Shown here one piece after another: positions 26,999 to 34,857 of a stretch of DNA of 64,000 nucleotides (its first letter is position 1; each line of letters opens with the position of its first letter). The DNA lies in assembly GCF_002563655.1 (NCBI RefSeq), contig NZ_PDIY01000001.1:2702001-2766000 (forward strand), written 5' to 3'. Under the pieces are notes generated by a model. That model was given only the letters and a program-made list of their open reading frames with translations. It was not told where the DNA came from and searched no databases. The position numbers and the translations under genes are program-made. This DNA is from Bacillus sp. es.034. GTDB lineage: Bacteria > Bacillota > Bacilli > Bacillales > Bacillaceae_B.

Positions 26999-27829
26999 AT
27001 GAAAAAAATGTCCATTCTCATGCTCGCTTTTGTTTTTTTCCTGGCAGGGTGTTCGTTGGAAGATGCTGCTGATCATATTACAAGGGAAGTATCGAAGTGG
27101 GATAAAGAAAGTCCCAATGAAACATTTATACCGAAAAACCTGAAGGTGGTTTCAATAGGAGATTCATTGACTCAAGGTGTCGGTGACAGTACGAAAAAGG
27201 GTGGGTATGTTCCTTATTTGGAAAAAAGTCTTGAAACATTGGATGGTGTTAAGGATGCCCAGTTTCATAACTACGGAGTAAGGGGAAACCGTACCGATCA
27301 ATTACTGAAAAGACTGAAGAAGGAAGATGTGAAATCTTCCATTAAAGAATCTGATTTAGTGATGATCACTATCGGTGGAAACGATGTTATGAAAATTTTT
27401 CGTGAAAATTTATCACACTTGAAGTTAGAGGTATTCCAGGAGGAGAAACGACAATATCAACTCCGGTTACAAGAGATCTTTGAAACGATCAGAACTTATA
27501 ACCCCGATGCAGGCATTGTCCTGGTCGGTCTGTATAATCCTTTTAATACTTGGTTTTCGGATATTGATGAAGTCAATCAGGTGATTCATAATTGGAATGA
27601 AGCGAGCATACAGGTACTGACGGGTTATGATAAGACGTTATTCGTGAAAATCGAGGACTTATTTATTGATGCAGGGGATACTTTGTTGTATGAAGACTAC
27701 TTTCATCCGAATGATGAAGGGTATAAACTGATCGCAGACCGGATGTTTACGGATCTTGCAAAAGGGGAAACATTAGCTACATTGACAGATAGAAAAGATT
27801 CTGTTGAGGAAGAGGAGCAGCCGTCATGA
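26999..27829 (+). CDS. ypmR: SGNH/GDSL lipase-like lipoprotein YpmR
   Basis: 276-residue SGNH-hydrolase lipoprotein. ATG 26999 follows GCGAGGTG; signal peptide with lipobox FLAGC. Blocks: GDSLTQG (Ser), NYGVRGNRTDQL (Gly), ITIGGNDV (Asn) and YEDYFHPNDEGY (Asp/His). B. subtilis YpmR has the same architecture and the same partner, ypmS, overlapping here by 4 nt (ATGA). TATAAT 26965-26970 is a probable -10. Substrate likely an ester on the cell surface, not known. Confidence 0.92.
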   Translation: MKKMSILMLAFVFFLAGCSLEDAADHITREVSKWDKESPNETFIPKNLKVVSIGDSLTQGVGDSTKKGGYVPYLEKSLETLDGVKDAQFHNYGVRGNRTDQLLKRLKKEDVKSSIKESDLVMITIGGNDVMKIFRENLSHLKLEVFQEEKRQYQLRLQEIFETIRTYNPDAGIVLVGLYNPFNTWFSDIDEVNQVIHNWNEASIQVLTGYDKTLFVKIEDLFIDAGDTLLYEDYFHPNDEGYKLIADRMFTDLAKGETLATLTDRKDSVEEEEQPS

Positions 27830-28413
27830 AGAACAAATGGAAGGTGGGGTTCTTTGTCCTTTTAGGTATGATCATACTGGGATTCGTCATCATTGTGTCC
27901 ATGATCTTTATGCCTGTAAAGGATGATGCACTGCCTGACAACAACAAAAATACAAATCAACAAGTTGGATTTAATGTAGAGACCAACAAGAAAGATTTAA
28001 ATCTTATCATTGAACATTATATTGAAGAAGAAGGGATGAAAGGGCCGGTGGATTACGATGTTCAGCTCAAGGATGACGTTGAGCTACTGGGATCCGTCCC
28101 TGTCTTTACTTCAGATCTGGACTTTAAATTGAGCTTTGAACCGAAGGCGTTGGATAATGGGGATATTCTGTTAAAACAAAAATCCATTTCAGTAGGTTCA
28201 CTGAATCTTCCGGTCAACTATGTATTGAAAGTGATCAGAGATTCATATAATTTTCCGGACTGGGTAAAGATTCAACCCAATGATGAATTGATTTACGTCT
28301 CACTGCAAGACATGAAACTGAAGAGTGATGTGAAAGTACGGGCAAACGAATTTGATTTGAAAGAAGATAATATTTCATTCAGACTACTCGTCCCTGTCGA
28401 CCGTGCACAATAA
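27826..28413 (+). CDS. ypmS: YpmS, DUF2140 membrane-anchored protein
   Basis: 195-residue protein with one N-terminal membrane anchor (about residues 6-29, FFVLLGMIILGFVIIVSMIF) and an extracytoplasmic beta-rich domain of DUF2140, similar to B. subtilis YpmS. Contains LNLIIEHYIEEEG and PVNYVLKVIRDSYNFPDWV. ATG overlaps the ypmR stop. Role unknown; constant pairing with YpmR suggests a joint envelope function. Confidence 0.9.
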   Translation: MKNKWKVGFFVLLGMIILGFVIIVSMIFMPVKDDALPDNNKNTNQQVGFNVETNKKDLNLIIEHYIEEEGMKGPVDYDVQLKDDVELLGSVPVFTSDLDFKLSFEPKALDNGDILLKQKSISVGSLNLPVNYVLKVIRDSYNFPDWVKIQPNDELIYVSLQDMKLKSDVKVRANEFDLKEDNISFRLLVPVDRAQ

Positions 28414-28414
28414 G

Positions 28415-28447
28415 AAAAAGGTGGCTTCCTGCTGGAGTCACCTTTTT
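28415..28447 (+). terminator. Terminator after ypmS
   Basis: AAAAAGGTG pairs with CACCTTTTT, followed by further T; convergent with the DUF4397 gene. Confidence 0.8.
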
Positions 28448-28461
28448 TGTATGATAAATCT

Positions 28462-29202
28462 TTAGCCTTTCAACAGTAGAGCTTCCAGTTCCGGTGTTCC
28501 ATTGGCTAATCCAACGGCAACGATCGTGTAAGCCTGATTCGGGCTCAGCTTCACATTCGGAACGCTCAGTACACTGTTTTTGCTTCCGGCGACCCTTGCC
28601 TCGAGATTGACGGTCATTGGCGTCAGCCCAAGGTAATCGGTGGCTTGTTTAAAGGATATATCCGGGAATATGACATCCCCGCCTTTCACAGCAATATCAA
28701 CCGCAGGGGCATCAGGGGAAAGATGAATGAATTTTACCTTTGTTTCTCCGCTTGGCACTGTTGGATCATCCAGATAAGGAAGTAATTGCATCTTATTTAG
28801 TGTTCCGACAGCAGCCAGAGTGTAAATCTTTCCTGGATCGATTTTCACTTTTTTACTAATGACTGTTGTCACACTAGTACCTGCAGGATATACATCAATA
28901 TGATACTTTCCGGCCGGTAATGTTAAATAATCGCTCACATCCTTGAAGGCTACATCCCGTAATACACGATTTCCGTTCACATATACATCCACATTCGGTG
29001 CATCGGGGACGGCATGTAACACACGGACGTACGAAGGCTGAGTGGAGGTTGTCATATCAGCTCGCTGCGCCTGCATGGCAAGTCTCATATATTTAAGATG
29101 CTTCTGATAGTAATGAACGTGCATGGACGGATCGGAATATTTATAATAACCGGATAACAAGTCATACATCGCAGCTTTCGTCAAATAATCATGTTGGCTC
29201 AT
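28462..29202 (-). CDS. Tandem DUF4397 protein
   Basis: 246-residue protein from ATG 29202 (AAGGGAGAG upstream); the longer in-frame start at 29268 has no ribosome site. After a 60-residue helical N-terminus rich in Y and H come two DUF4397 beta-repeats: VRVLHAVPDAPNVDVYVNG and VKFIHLSPDAPAVDIAVKG begin each, and PGKIYTLAAVG / PNQAYTIVAVG end each. No signal peptide is visible, unusual for a domain mostly found in exported proteins, so a spore-surface or cytosolic location is possible. Function unknown. Confidence 0.88.
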   Translation of the reverse strand: MSQHDYLTKAAMYDLLSGYYKYSDPSMHVHYYQKHLKYMRLAMQAQRADMTTSTQPSYVRVLHAVPDAPNVDVYVNGNRVLRDVAFKDVSDYLTLPAGKYHIDVYPAGTSVTTVISKKVKIDPGKIYTLAAVGTLNKMQLLPYLDDPTVPSGETKVKFIHLSPDAPAVDIAVKGGDVIFPDISFKQATDYLGLTPMTVNLEARVAGSKNSVLSVPNVKLSPNQAYTIVAVGLANGTPELEALLLKG

Positions 29203-29296
29203 CCGTATCTCTCCCTTAACAGTATTAACACAATAGAATATGCCGGGGAGAAAAAATGGTGAAAACACCTATTTTTATAAAAATCAGAAATATAGC

Positions 29297-29325
29297 TTGC
29301 AATCCGGATGAAAATATTGGATAAT
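29297..29325 (+). promoter_or_regulatory. Promoter of the 29-codon leader ORF / rsgA-like unit
   Basis: TTGCAA (29297-29302), exactly 17 bp, GATAAT (29320-29325). First codon of the small ORF follows 33 nt later. Confidence 0.65.
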
Positions 29326-29358
29326 AAAATTACTAATTGAGAAAGTGGGTGATGTCAT

Positions 29359-29448
29359 ATGAACCGATCATTAATTGAACAAAATGCTAATGTAAATATG
29401 TATAATATCGGTTCTGCACGTCAACTCACTTTAAACGGGATACTTTGA
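29359..29448 (+). CDS. 29-aa small ORF, candidate leader peptide
   Basis: ATG 29359 to TGA 29448. Preceded by GAAAGTGGGTGATG (ribosome site) and a promoter 34-62 nt upstream; followed by an intrinsic terminator and then the rsgA-like gene. Peptide begins MNRSLIEQNANVNMYNIGSA and ends RQLTLNGIL. It resembles no family I know. Bases 29417-29425 (CACGTCAAC), inside its last third, can pair with GTTGACGTG at 29480-29488 in the terminator's left arm, so translation of this ORF could decide whether the terminator forms. It may instead be an ordinary small protein gene. Confidence 0.6.
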   Translation: MNRSLIEQNANVNMYNIGSARQLTLNGIL

Positions 29449-29471
29449 TTTTTTTCATTTCTTCTTTCGTG

Positions 29472-29512
29472 AAAAATCCGTTGACGTGTCGAACCACGCA
29501 ACGGATTTTTTA
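29472..29512 (+). terminator. Terminator / possible attenuator before rsgA-like gene
   Basis: AAAAATCCGTTG (29472-29483) is perfectly complementary to CAACGGATTTTT (29499-29510); inner CGTG/CACG extends the helix past one bulged A. T run follows. It lies 18 nt before the rsgA-like start codon and immediately ahead of its ribosome site. Confidence 0.85.
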
Positions 29513-29529
29513 TTTTGGGAGGAAACAAG

Positions 29530-30555
29530 TTGAATAGTAAAGAAACAGTTTTTGAAATGATGAATCACCTGACAGAAGAAGGCTTTATATTGGGAAGGGT
29601 TGTGACCGAACAAAGGGGTGCCTTTATGGTCATGACAAGGACAGGGGAAGTGTTAAGTAAGATTTCAGGCAAACTCAGGTTTGAAACCGTTCAGCGCGAA
29701 GATCTACCCGCCGTAGGTGACTGGGTACTTCTAAGCAAGGAAGGGGCGGTCATTGAAAAGGTACTGCCACGGACTAGTAAATTCTCGAGGAAAAAAGCAG
29801 GAAATGAAGCAGAAGAACAGATCATCGCAGCAAATATCAATACAGTCTTCATCCTATCTTCATTAAATGATGATCTCAATAGCAAGCGGATGGAGCGCTA
29901 TTTACTTCTATGCTGGGAAAGCGGTGCAAATCCTGTCATCGTCCTGACAAAATCGGATACATGTTCCGATATAGAAGAAAAGAAGAGAGAAGTGGAGAAT
30001 ACTTTGCTTGGTGTTAAAGTACTTACCATAAGCGCCGTCAGTCGGGAAGGGATCGAGAGCCTGTTGCCTTATTTGGCTAAAGGGCAGACCGTCGCCCTCG
30101 TCGGTTCTTCAGGGGTGGGGAAATCCACACTAACCAATCTGCTTGTAGGATATGACGTACAGAAGACAATGGAAATAAGGGAATCCGATGATAAGGGCCG
30201 CCATACAACGACTCATCGGGAACTGTTCCTGTTAGACAATGGTGCTGCGATCATTGATACACCGGGGATGAGGGAAATCCAACTATGGCAGGGGCAGGAA
30301 GGATTGTCCACTCAATATAACGACATTGAGGAATTAGCCCTTCACTGCCGATTCAATGACTGCCAACATGAAGATGAACCAGGCTGCGGGATTCGCATGG
30401 CCATTGAAGAAGGAAGCCTTTCAGAGGAGAGGCTCGAACACTATCAGAAGCTGCAAAGGGAAATTGCTTATATGGAAAGACGGGGAAATAAGCGGTTAGA
30501 ATCTTTGGAACGTAAGAAGTGGAAAAGTATCGGGAAGCAGAGAAAACTTAAATAA
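29530..30555 (+). CDS. Second RsgA-like circularly permuted GTPase
   Basis: 341-residue GTPase of the YjeQ/RsgA family acting in late 30S maturation. TTG 29530 follows GGGAGGAAA. Order is permuted as expected: OB-fold, then G4 LTKSD, G5 ISAVS, G1 GSSGVGKST, G3 DTPGMRE and the zinc domain CRFNDCQHEDEPGC. The canonical Bacillus rsgA lies beside prkC/rpe and encodes about 298 residues; this longer copy with terminator-controlled expression looks like a paralogue. No prkC or rpe is near, supporting that. Function may be RsgA-like under special conditions (inference). Confidence 0.88.
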   Translation: MNSKETVFEMMNHLTEEGFILGRVVTEQRGAFMVMTRTGEVLSKISGKLRFETVQREDLPAVGDWVLLSKEGAVIEKVLPRTSKFSRKKAGNEAEEQIIAANINTVFILSSLNDDLNSKRMERYLLLCWESGANPVIVLTKSDTCSDIEEKKREVENTLLGVKVLTISAVSREGIESLLPYLAKGQTVALVGSSGVGKSTLTNLLVGYDVQKTMEIRESDDKGRHTTTHRELFLLDNGAAIIDTPGMREIQLWQGQEGLSTQYNDIEELALHCRFNDCQHEDEPGCGIRMAIEEGSLSEERLEHYQKLQREIAYMERRGNKRLESLERKKWKSIGKQRKLK

Positions 30556-30561
30556 AGAACG

Positions 30562-30594
30562 AAAAGAGTGACCCTTTGGTGGGCACTCTTTTTT
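30562..30594 (+). terminator. Terminator after rsgA-like gene
   Basis: AAAAGAGTG (30562-30570) pairs with CACTCTTTT (30584-30592), followed by T. Confidence 0.85.
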
Positions 30595-30707
30595 ATGTCA
30601 TGGGGAGGCTCGATTCAAGCTAATTGCTTTCCCTTATTAACAGGAATGCGTTAAAATCGCATACAAAGGGAATAGTGTAAGAGAATGTTATGGAAAGGAT
30701 GACGAGC

Positions 30708-31253
30708 ATGTCAGAGACTGAAAAGTATCAAAAAGCCACGTTTGCCGGAGGATGTTTCTGGTGCATGGTAAAACCATTTGATGAACAGCCCGGAATCGGC
30801 AGTGTAAAATCCGGATACACAGGGGGACACGTTCCAAACCCATCTTATAAAGAAGTATGTTCAGAAACGACAGGTCATTATGAGGCCGTTCAAATCGAAT
30901 ATGACCCCTCTGTTTTTCCTTACGAGAAGTTATTGGAACTGTACTGGCAGCAAATCGACCCGACGGATCCCGGGGGTCAGTTTTTTGATAGGGGCCAATC
31001 GTATAAAACGGTCATTTTTTACCATGATGAAGATCAGAGAAGGCTTGCAGAGGAATCAAAGGAAAGGCTCGGACAGTCAGGGATCTTTTCCAAACCCATC
31101 GCCACCGAGATTTTGCCTGCCAAGGAATTTTATCCTGCAGAAGAATACCATCAGGATTATTACAAAAAGAACCCGGGTCATTATCAACGATACAGCAGGG
31201 GATCCGGGAGAGTTGCCTTTATTGAAAATCATTGGGGGGATAAGAATGAGTAA
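30708..31253 (+). CDS. msrA: Peptide methionine-(S)-S-oxide reductase MsrA
   Basis: 181-residue MsrA repairing Met-S-sulfoxide. ATG 30708 ([12 protein letters not shown]) lies 6 nt after GGATGACG and 14 nt after GGAAAGG; an in-frame ATG at 30690 is less likely. Catalytic loop GGCFWCM with C16 and C19; also [16 protein letters not shown] and the [11 protein letters not shown] segment. Overlaps msrB by 8 nt, so both stereoisomers are handled by one operon as in B. subtilis. Confidence 0.95.
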   Translation: MSETEKYQKATFAGGCFWCMVKPFDEQPGIGSVKSGYTGGHVPNPSYKEVCSETTGHYEAVQIEYDPSVFPYEKLLELYWQQIDPTDPGGQFFDRGQSYKTVIFYHDEDQRRLAEESKERLGQSGIFSKPIATEILPAKEFYPAEEYHQDYYKKNPGHYQRYSRGSGRVAFIENHWGDKNE

Positions 31254-31668
31254 AGATGATTTAAAGAAAAAGCTGACACCCGAGCAATATGATGTCACCC
31301 AGAACAATGGGACGGAGCCGCCGTTTAGAAATGAGTATTGGAATACGTTCGAAGATGGCATCTATGTCGATGTCGTCTCGGGTAAACCCCTTTTCAGCTC
31401 GAAGGACAAATATGATGCCGGCTGCGGATGGCCAAGCTTCACCAAACCGATCGAAGAAGAAGAGGTTTTAGAAAAAGAGGATAGAAGTCACTTTATGGTT
31501 CGGACGGAAGTCAGAAGCAAGGAAGCCGATTCTCATCTGGGTCACGTGTTCAATGATGGACCGGGTCCGACAAAACTCCGGTATTGTATCAATTCGGCCG
31601 CACTCCGTTTTGTTCCAGTCGAGAAATTGGAAGAGGAAGGCTACGGAATCTACAAGAAATTATTCTAA
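31246..31668 (+). CDS. msrB: Peptide methionine-(R)-S-oxide reductase MsrB
   Basis: 140-residue MsrB. ATG 31246 overlaps the msrA end; GGGGGGA is the ribosome site. The catalytic Cys is C114 in [19 protein letters not shown] contains C60, the likely resolving Cys. The two zinc CxxC pairs found in many MsrBs are missing, as in other zinc-free MsrBs. A longer frame from 30880 would cover most of msrA and is rejected. Confidence 0.95.
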   Translation: MSKDDLKKKLTPEQYDVTQNNGTEPPFRNEYWNTFEDGIYVDVVSGKPLFSSKDKYDAGCGWPSFTKPIEEEEVLEKEDRSHFMVRTEVRSKEADSHLGHVFNDGPGPTKLRYCINSAALRFVPVEKLEEEGYGIYKKLF

Positions 31669-31709
31669 CATAGTGATTCGTTGTGAAAACATTCACATAT
31701 GTGCTAAAA

Positions 31710-31738
31710 TTGACTTTTCATGTTTACTTTGAGATACA
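31710..31738 (+). promoter_or_regulatory. Candidate promoter of ypqE
   Basis: TTGACT (31710-31715), 17-bp spacer, GATACA (31733-31738). -10 is only a moderate match. Confidence 0.45.
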
Positions 31739-31771
31739 TATGTGTATATAAAAATATGAAGAGGAAGGTGA

Positions 31772-32278
31772 ATGATGATGCTTAAAAAGCTTTTTGGCAA
31801 AAAAGAAGAAGCACCTAAAACGATTAATGCTGTAGCACCTTTGACAGGTACCGTGAAGTCACTTGAAGAAGTACCGGACCCTGTATTTTCACAAAAGATG
31901 ATGGGGGACGGAATCGCCATCGATCCGACGATAGGAAAAGTCGTTTCACCTGTAGACGGCGAAGTCATGCAGCTTTTCCCGACAAAACACGCAGTTGGAA
32001 TCAAAGCAAAAAACGGCGCTGAAATCCTGATCCATATTGGACTTGAAACGGTTTCCATGAACGGTGAAGGGTTTGAGGCGCATATCTCAGAAGGGTCAAA
32101 AGTGAGTATCGGAGATCCACTGATCACCTATGATCTGGAACTTGTAAAAGAAAAAGCGAAAAGCACCATCACACCCATCATCATCACAAACGGTGATGAC
32201 ATGGGAGATCTTGTGAAAAAAGACGTGACTAGTGTGACGGCAGGACAGGAAGAGGTATTGGAAATCTCTTCGAAATAA
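31772..32278 (+). CDS. ypqE: PTS glucose-type EIIA protein YpqE
   Basis: 168-residue stand-alone EIIA(Glc) domain: accepts phosphate from HPr and passes it to a sugar permease EIIB. Active His88 in EILIHIGLETV and the second histidine H73 in PTKHAVGIK are present, as is GDGIAIDPTIGKVVSPVDG. Same length as B. subtilis YpqE. Start is the first of three consecutive in-frame ATGs after GAGGAAGGTG. No EIIBC gene nearby, so it serves permeases in trans. Confidence 0.93.
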   Translation: MMMLKKLFGKKEEAPKTINAVAPLTGTVKSLEEVPDPVFSQKMMGDGIAIDPTIGKVVSPVDGEVMQLFPTKHAVGIKAKNGAEILIHIGLETVSMNGEGFEAHISEGSKVSIGDPLITYDLELVKEKAKSTITPIIITNGDDMGDLVKKDVTSVTAGQEEVLEISSK

Positions 32279-32287
32279 TTGCAAGTG

Positions 32288-32318
32288 AAAAGACCGGCGA
32301 AGGTGCCGGTCTTTTTTT
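32288..32318 (+). terminator. Terminator after ypqE
   Basis: AAGACCGGC / GCCGGTCTT stem followed by TTTTT. Confidence 0.9.
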
Positions 32319-32458
32319 AATGGGATAAGCTTTTAGTGCATTTGGAATAACGTATTGTGATTTTTGTAAATGACGCAAATATAAAAAAATGATGCAATGA
32401 ATGCTCCTCATAAAATATGCGTAAAGAAGTCCAAGAAATAAAATGGGCGAATGCACAA

Positions 32459-32486
32459 ACACATTCTGGGTGAATGACATAGAGTA
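32459..32486 (+). promoter_or_regulatory. Possible sigma-K promoter
   Basis: CATAGAGTA (32478-32486) fits the sigma-K -10 consensus CATANNNTA exactly; AC dinucleotides at 32459-32462 are at a fitting -35 distance. It lies about 37 nt before a YjcZ-type spore peptide, a family that includes late mother-cell genes. Confidence 0.5.
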
Positions 32487-32522
32487 TAAGGTAAATAAAT
32501 AATTATTTGAGGAGTGATAGGT

Positions 32523-32672
32523 ATGAACTATGGATATGGTTGTGATCCATGTTATCAGGGCGGATATGCATATCCGGCTGCCGGTGGATGTGGCGGTAAT
32601 GGTTTTGCGTTGATCGTTGTGTTATTCATCCTGTTGATTATTATTGGAGCCGTTTGTTACTGCGGACATTAA
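32523..32672 (+). CDS. YjcZ-family sporulation peptide, 49 aa
   Basis: 49-codon ORF with GAGGAGTG upstream. N-terminal half is Gly/Tyr/Cys-rich ([20 protein letters not shown]), then [20 protein letters not shown], the near-invariant hydrophobic core of YjcZ-family sporulation proteins, and a VCYCGH tail. Five cysteines are unusual for the family and may allow crosslinking in the coat (inference). Sigma-K-like promoter upstream. Ends before a bidirectional terminator shared with the chemoreceptor gene. Confidence 0.88.
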   Translation: MNYGYGCDPCYQGGYAYPAAGGCGGNGFALIVVLFILLIIIGAVCYCGH

Positions 32673-32703
32673 TTCGTTTAAGGGATAGTTGAAAATAATG
32701 ATG

Positions 32704-32736
32704 AAAAAAAGAGCTGTCGACTTGACAGCTCTTTTT
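32704..32736. terminator. Bidirectional terminator
   Basis: AAAAAGAGCTGTC pairs with GACAGCTCTTTTT around a 5-nt loop; A and T runs on both sides. Confidence 0.92.
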
Positions 32737-32739
32737 GGA

Positions 32740-34530
32740 TTATATTTTAAAGCTCGAAATTAACTCTTTCAGTTTTTCAGCTTGCTGGGAAAGTTCTGAT
32801 GCACTTGCCGTGACTTGTTCCATGGCAGCAGATCCTTCCTCTGATGCAGCGGCAGTGGTCTCGGTGTTAGATGCGGTAGATTCGGCAATTTCATTGACAT
32901 GAGCAAATGAAGTGGCCACCTCTTGACTGAGATTCAGTGTTTCCTGAATATGGTCGACCATTTCATCCACGACTACCGTTGTTTTCGTCGTTTGACTCAG
33001 GATATCTTCAAGGGATGCATTGGTCTCATTGGTGATTTCTACTCCTGCAATGACTTCCTTCACCCCGTCGGAGTTTTGCTTGATGATGATATTGACTTCT
33101 TCCTGAATGCTGTGGACGATCTCCGTTACGCCCTTGGCAGCCTGTCGGGATTGTTCAGCAAGCTTTCTGACTTCATCTGCTACAACTGCAAATCCCCTGC
33201 CGTGTTCCCCTGCCCTGGCTGCTTCGATGGCAGCATTCAGAGCGAGTAGGTTGGTTTGTTCGGCAATGTCAGTGATGGTGCCGATAATAGTGGTGATCTG
33301 TGTTGAACGTTGTCCGAGGGCTTCAACGGTCTCACTCGTATTGGACATGGTTTCTTCAATGCTCATCATTTTAGTTGAAGAGGCATGGACGGTCTTTCCG
33401 CCTTTTTCAGCAACGACTCTCATATCACGAGCGGTTTGTCTGACAAGTTCTGCCTGGTTGAATAAGAATCGGGCGGCTTCCTCCAGGCTGTTCATTTTCT
33501 CTAATGAAGAGGACATGCGATGTGTCGTCTGGTCGCTTCCTGCAGCAATTTCACTCGATGTTTCCGCAATGGATGTAATTGTGCGCGAAGTTTCCTCTGC
33601 AGATGCGAGAAGCTCCTGGCTGCTTGCAGATACGTTTTCTGCCATCTCCGAAACTTGTTTTACAAGCAATGCGATCCCGGCGATAAGCTGATTCGTATCC
33701 GACGCAAGGTCAGCCAGCTCATCTTTTGATTTCACATGGATCCGTTTCGTTAAGTCTCCACCTGCATTGGCAATCTCCAAAATGGATGTACTGATTTTCT
33801 TTGTATTGGTTTTAATCGTATGAGATAAAATGATTCCAAAGAATACCGCTAAAAGAACGGCGAATGCCGATAAGCCGATGGTGACGACTTGCGACAGTTG
33901 GACTTGTCGGGTCAGGGAGTCGATCCGTGCATCCAGATCTTTTTGCTGGTCGACGACGATCATATCTACATATGAGCGGATCCCATCCAGATATTTTTTA
34001 CCGACTCCGGTTTCGACAAGGTTCGCAGCCTTTTCTAGACCTTTATCTTTCCTGGTCTCGATCACCCGATCGACAAATTGCATCCAGAATCCGTACTGTG
34101 CTTCGATTTTTCCCATCTTCTCAAGCTGTTCCGGGTCATCTTTCAAAAGTGAATTTAAATCTTTGATTTGGCTTTCGACATCTTTTTTTCCATTTTGATA
34201 GGGTGCAAGAAAACCTGTTGCCCCTGTAATCACGAAGCCTTGCTCCCCGATTTCGATATCGTTTAATACTTTTGAAAGATCCTTTAATTGGGTATCGACT
34301 TTCATATCATATGTGATCAACGTGTCGATCTCTTTCTGGAGCTTCATCATATTGATATAAGAAGTAGACGCGAGGACCAACAGGACAATGGTCAAAAGGC
34401 CGAATGACAGGACGACTTTCCCTCTTATAGTACGAAAGTATGAGAATATACCAAATCTGTTTTTCGGTCTTTCTTTTTTCATTTTCTTTCTTTTTGGCGA
34501 TTTCAGCCATTTTTCTCTCGTTTTTTTCAC
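32740..34530 (-). CDS. Methyl-accepting chemotaxis protein with CHASE3-like sensor
   Basis: 596-residue transmembrane chemoreceptor. GTG 34530 follows CAGGAGGGGG; the longer ATG start at 34569 has none. Layout: basic N-terminus, TM1 (about residues 38-58), a helical periplasmic sensor with [11 protein letters not shown] typical of CHASE3, TM2 (about 220-245), HAMP ([22 protein letters not shown]), then the signalling hairpin tip [21 protein letters not shown] and [13 protein letters not shown] second intracellular half rich in Ala/Ser/Thr follows for methylation. Promoter region has a sigma-D-like GTCGATAT. Confidence 0.93.
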   Translation of the reverse strand: MKKTREKWLKSPKRKKMKKERPKNRFGIFSYFRTIRGKVVLSFGLLTIVLLVLASTSYINMMKLQKEIDTLITYDMKVDTQLKDLSKVLNDIEIGEQGFVITGATGFLAPYQNGKKDVESQIKDLNSLLKDDPEQLEKMGKIEAQYGFWMQFVDRVIETRKDKGLEKAANLVETGVGKKYLDGIRSYVDMIVVDQQKDLDARIDSLTRQVQLSQVVTIGLSAFAVLLAVFFGIILSHTIKTNTKKISTSILEIANAGGDLTKRIHVKSKDELADLASDTNQLIAGIALLVKQVSEMAENVSASSQELLASAEETSRTITSIAETSSEIAAGSDQTTHRMSSSLEKMNSLEEAARFLFNQAELVRQTARDMRVVAEKGGKTVHASSTKMMSIEETMSNTSETVEALGQRSTQITTIIGTITDIAEQTNLLALNAAIEAARAGEHGRGFAVVADEVRKLAEQSRQAAKGVTEIVHSIQEEVNIIIKQNSDGVKEVIAGVEITNETNASLEDILSQTTKTTVVVDEMVDHIQETLNLSQEVATSFAHVNEIAESTASNTETTAAASEEGSAAMEQVTASASELSQQAEKLKELISSFKI

Positions 34531-34595
34531 CGTTTCCCCCTCCTGAAGATAAGAAAAAAGTAGCATCAAAGGATGAACTTACCATTATTTTATAC

Positions 34596-34620
34596 ATATC
34601 GACCTAATATATCTAGTCAA
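34596..34620 (-). promoter_or_regulatory. Possible chemoreceptor promoter (sigma-D-like or sigma-A)
   Basis: On the minus strand GTCGATAT (complement of 34596-34603) matches 7 of 8 bases of the sigma-D -10 GCCGATAT; a sigma-A-like TTGACT lies at 34615-34620. The sigma-D -35 (TAAA) is not convincing. Confidence 0.4.
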
Positions 34621-34632
34621 TTCGCAGAAATT

Positions 34633-34737
34633 TTGTCGAATTTTTGAGAATTTTAGTATATTTCAATCATAGAAAAAAGGAAACTCTCTTTGGGTCTGCC
34701 TGATTTTCGGGAAAATCCAAAGATAAGATGATTTTTT
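34633..34737 (+). ncRNA. Possible short transcript with hairpin upstream of yodT
   Basis: TTGTCG (34633-34638), 18 bp, TATATT (34657-34662) could start a + strand transcript near 34670. Downstream is a bulged hairpin (TCTTTG/CAAAGA and GATTTT/AAAATC, 34687-34723) and a TTTTTT at 34732-34737. Could be a small RNA or a leader of the yodT operon. Speculative. Confidence 0.25.
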
Positions 34738-34767
34738 AATAAAAAATGAAAGATTCGGCTTTTCACA

Positions 34768-34775
34768 CATATGAT
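34768..34775 (+). promoter_or_regulatory. Possible sigma-E -10 element of the yodT operon
   Basis: CATATGAT matches 6 of 8 bases of the sigma-E -10 (CATACAAT). The B. subtilis yodTSRQP-kamA operon is known to be mother-cell expressed. No convincing -35. Confidence 0.3.
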
Positions 34776-34857
34776 TAATGTATGGGAAATCTTGATGAGC
34801 ATCCAGATGAGCGAATCGAAAGAGAGTACGAATCTGATTCTTTCAGGAGGGGGAACA

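Noticed and set aside
30880..31668. 262-aa frame ending with MsrB
   Set aside because: N-terminal half is msrA in another frame; the real msrB start is ATG 31246 with a ribosome site.
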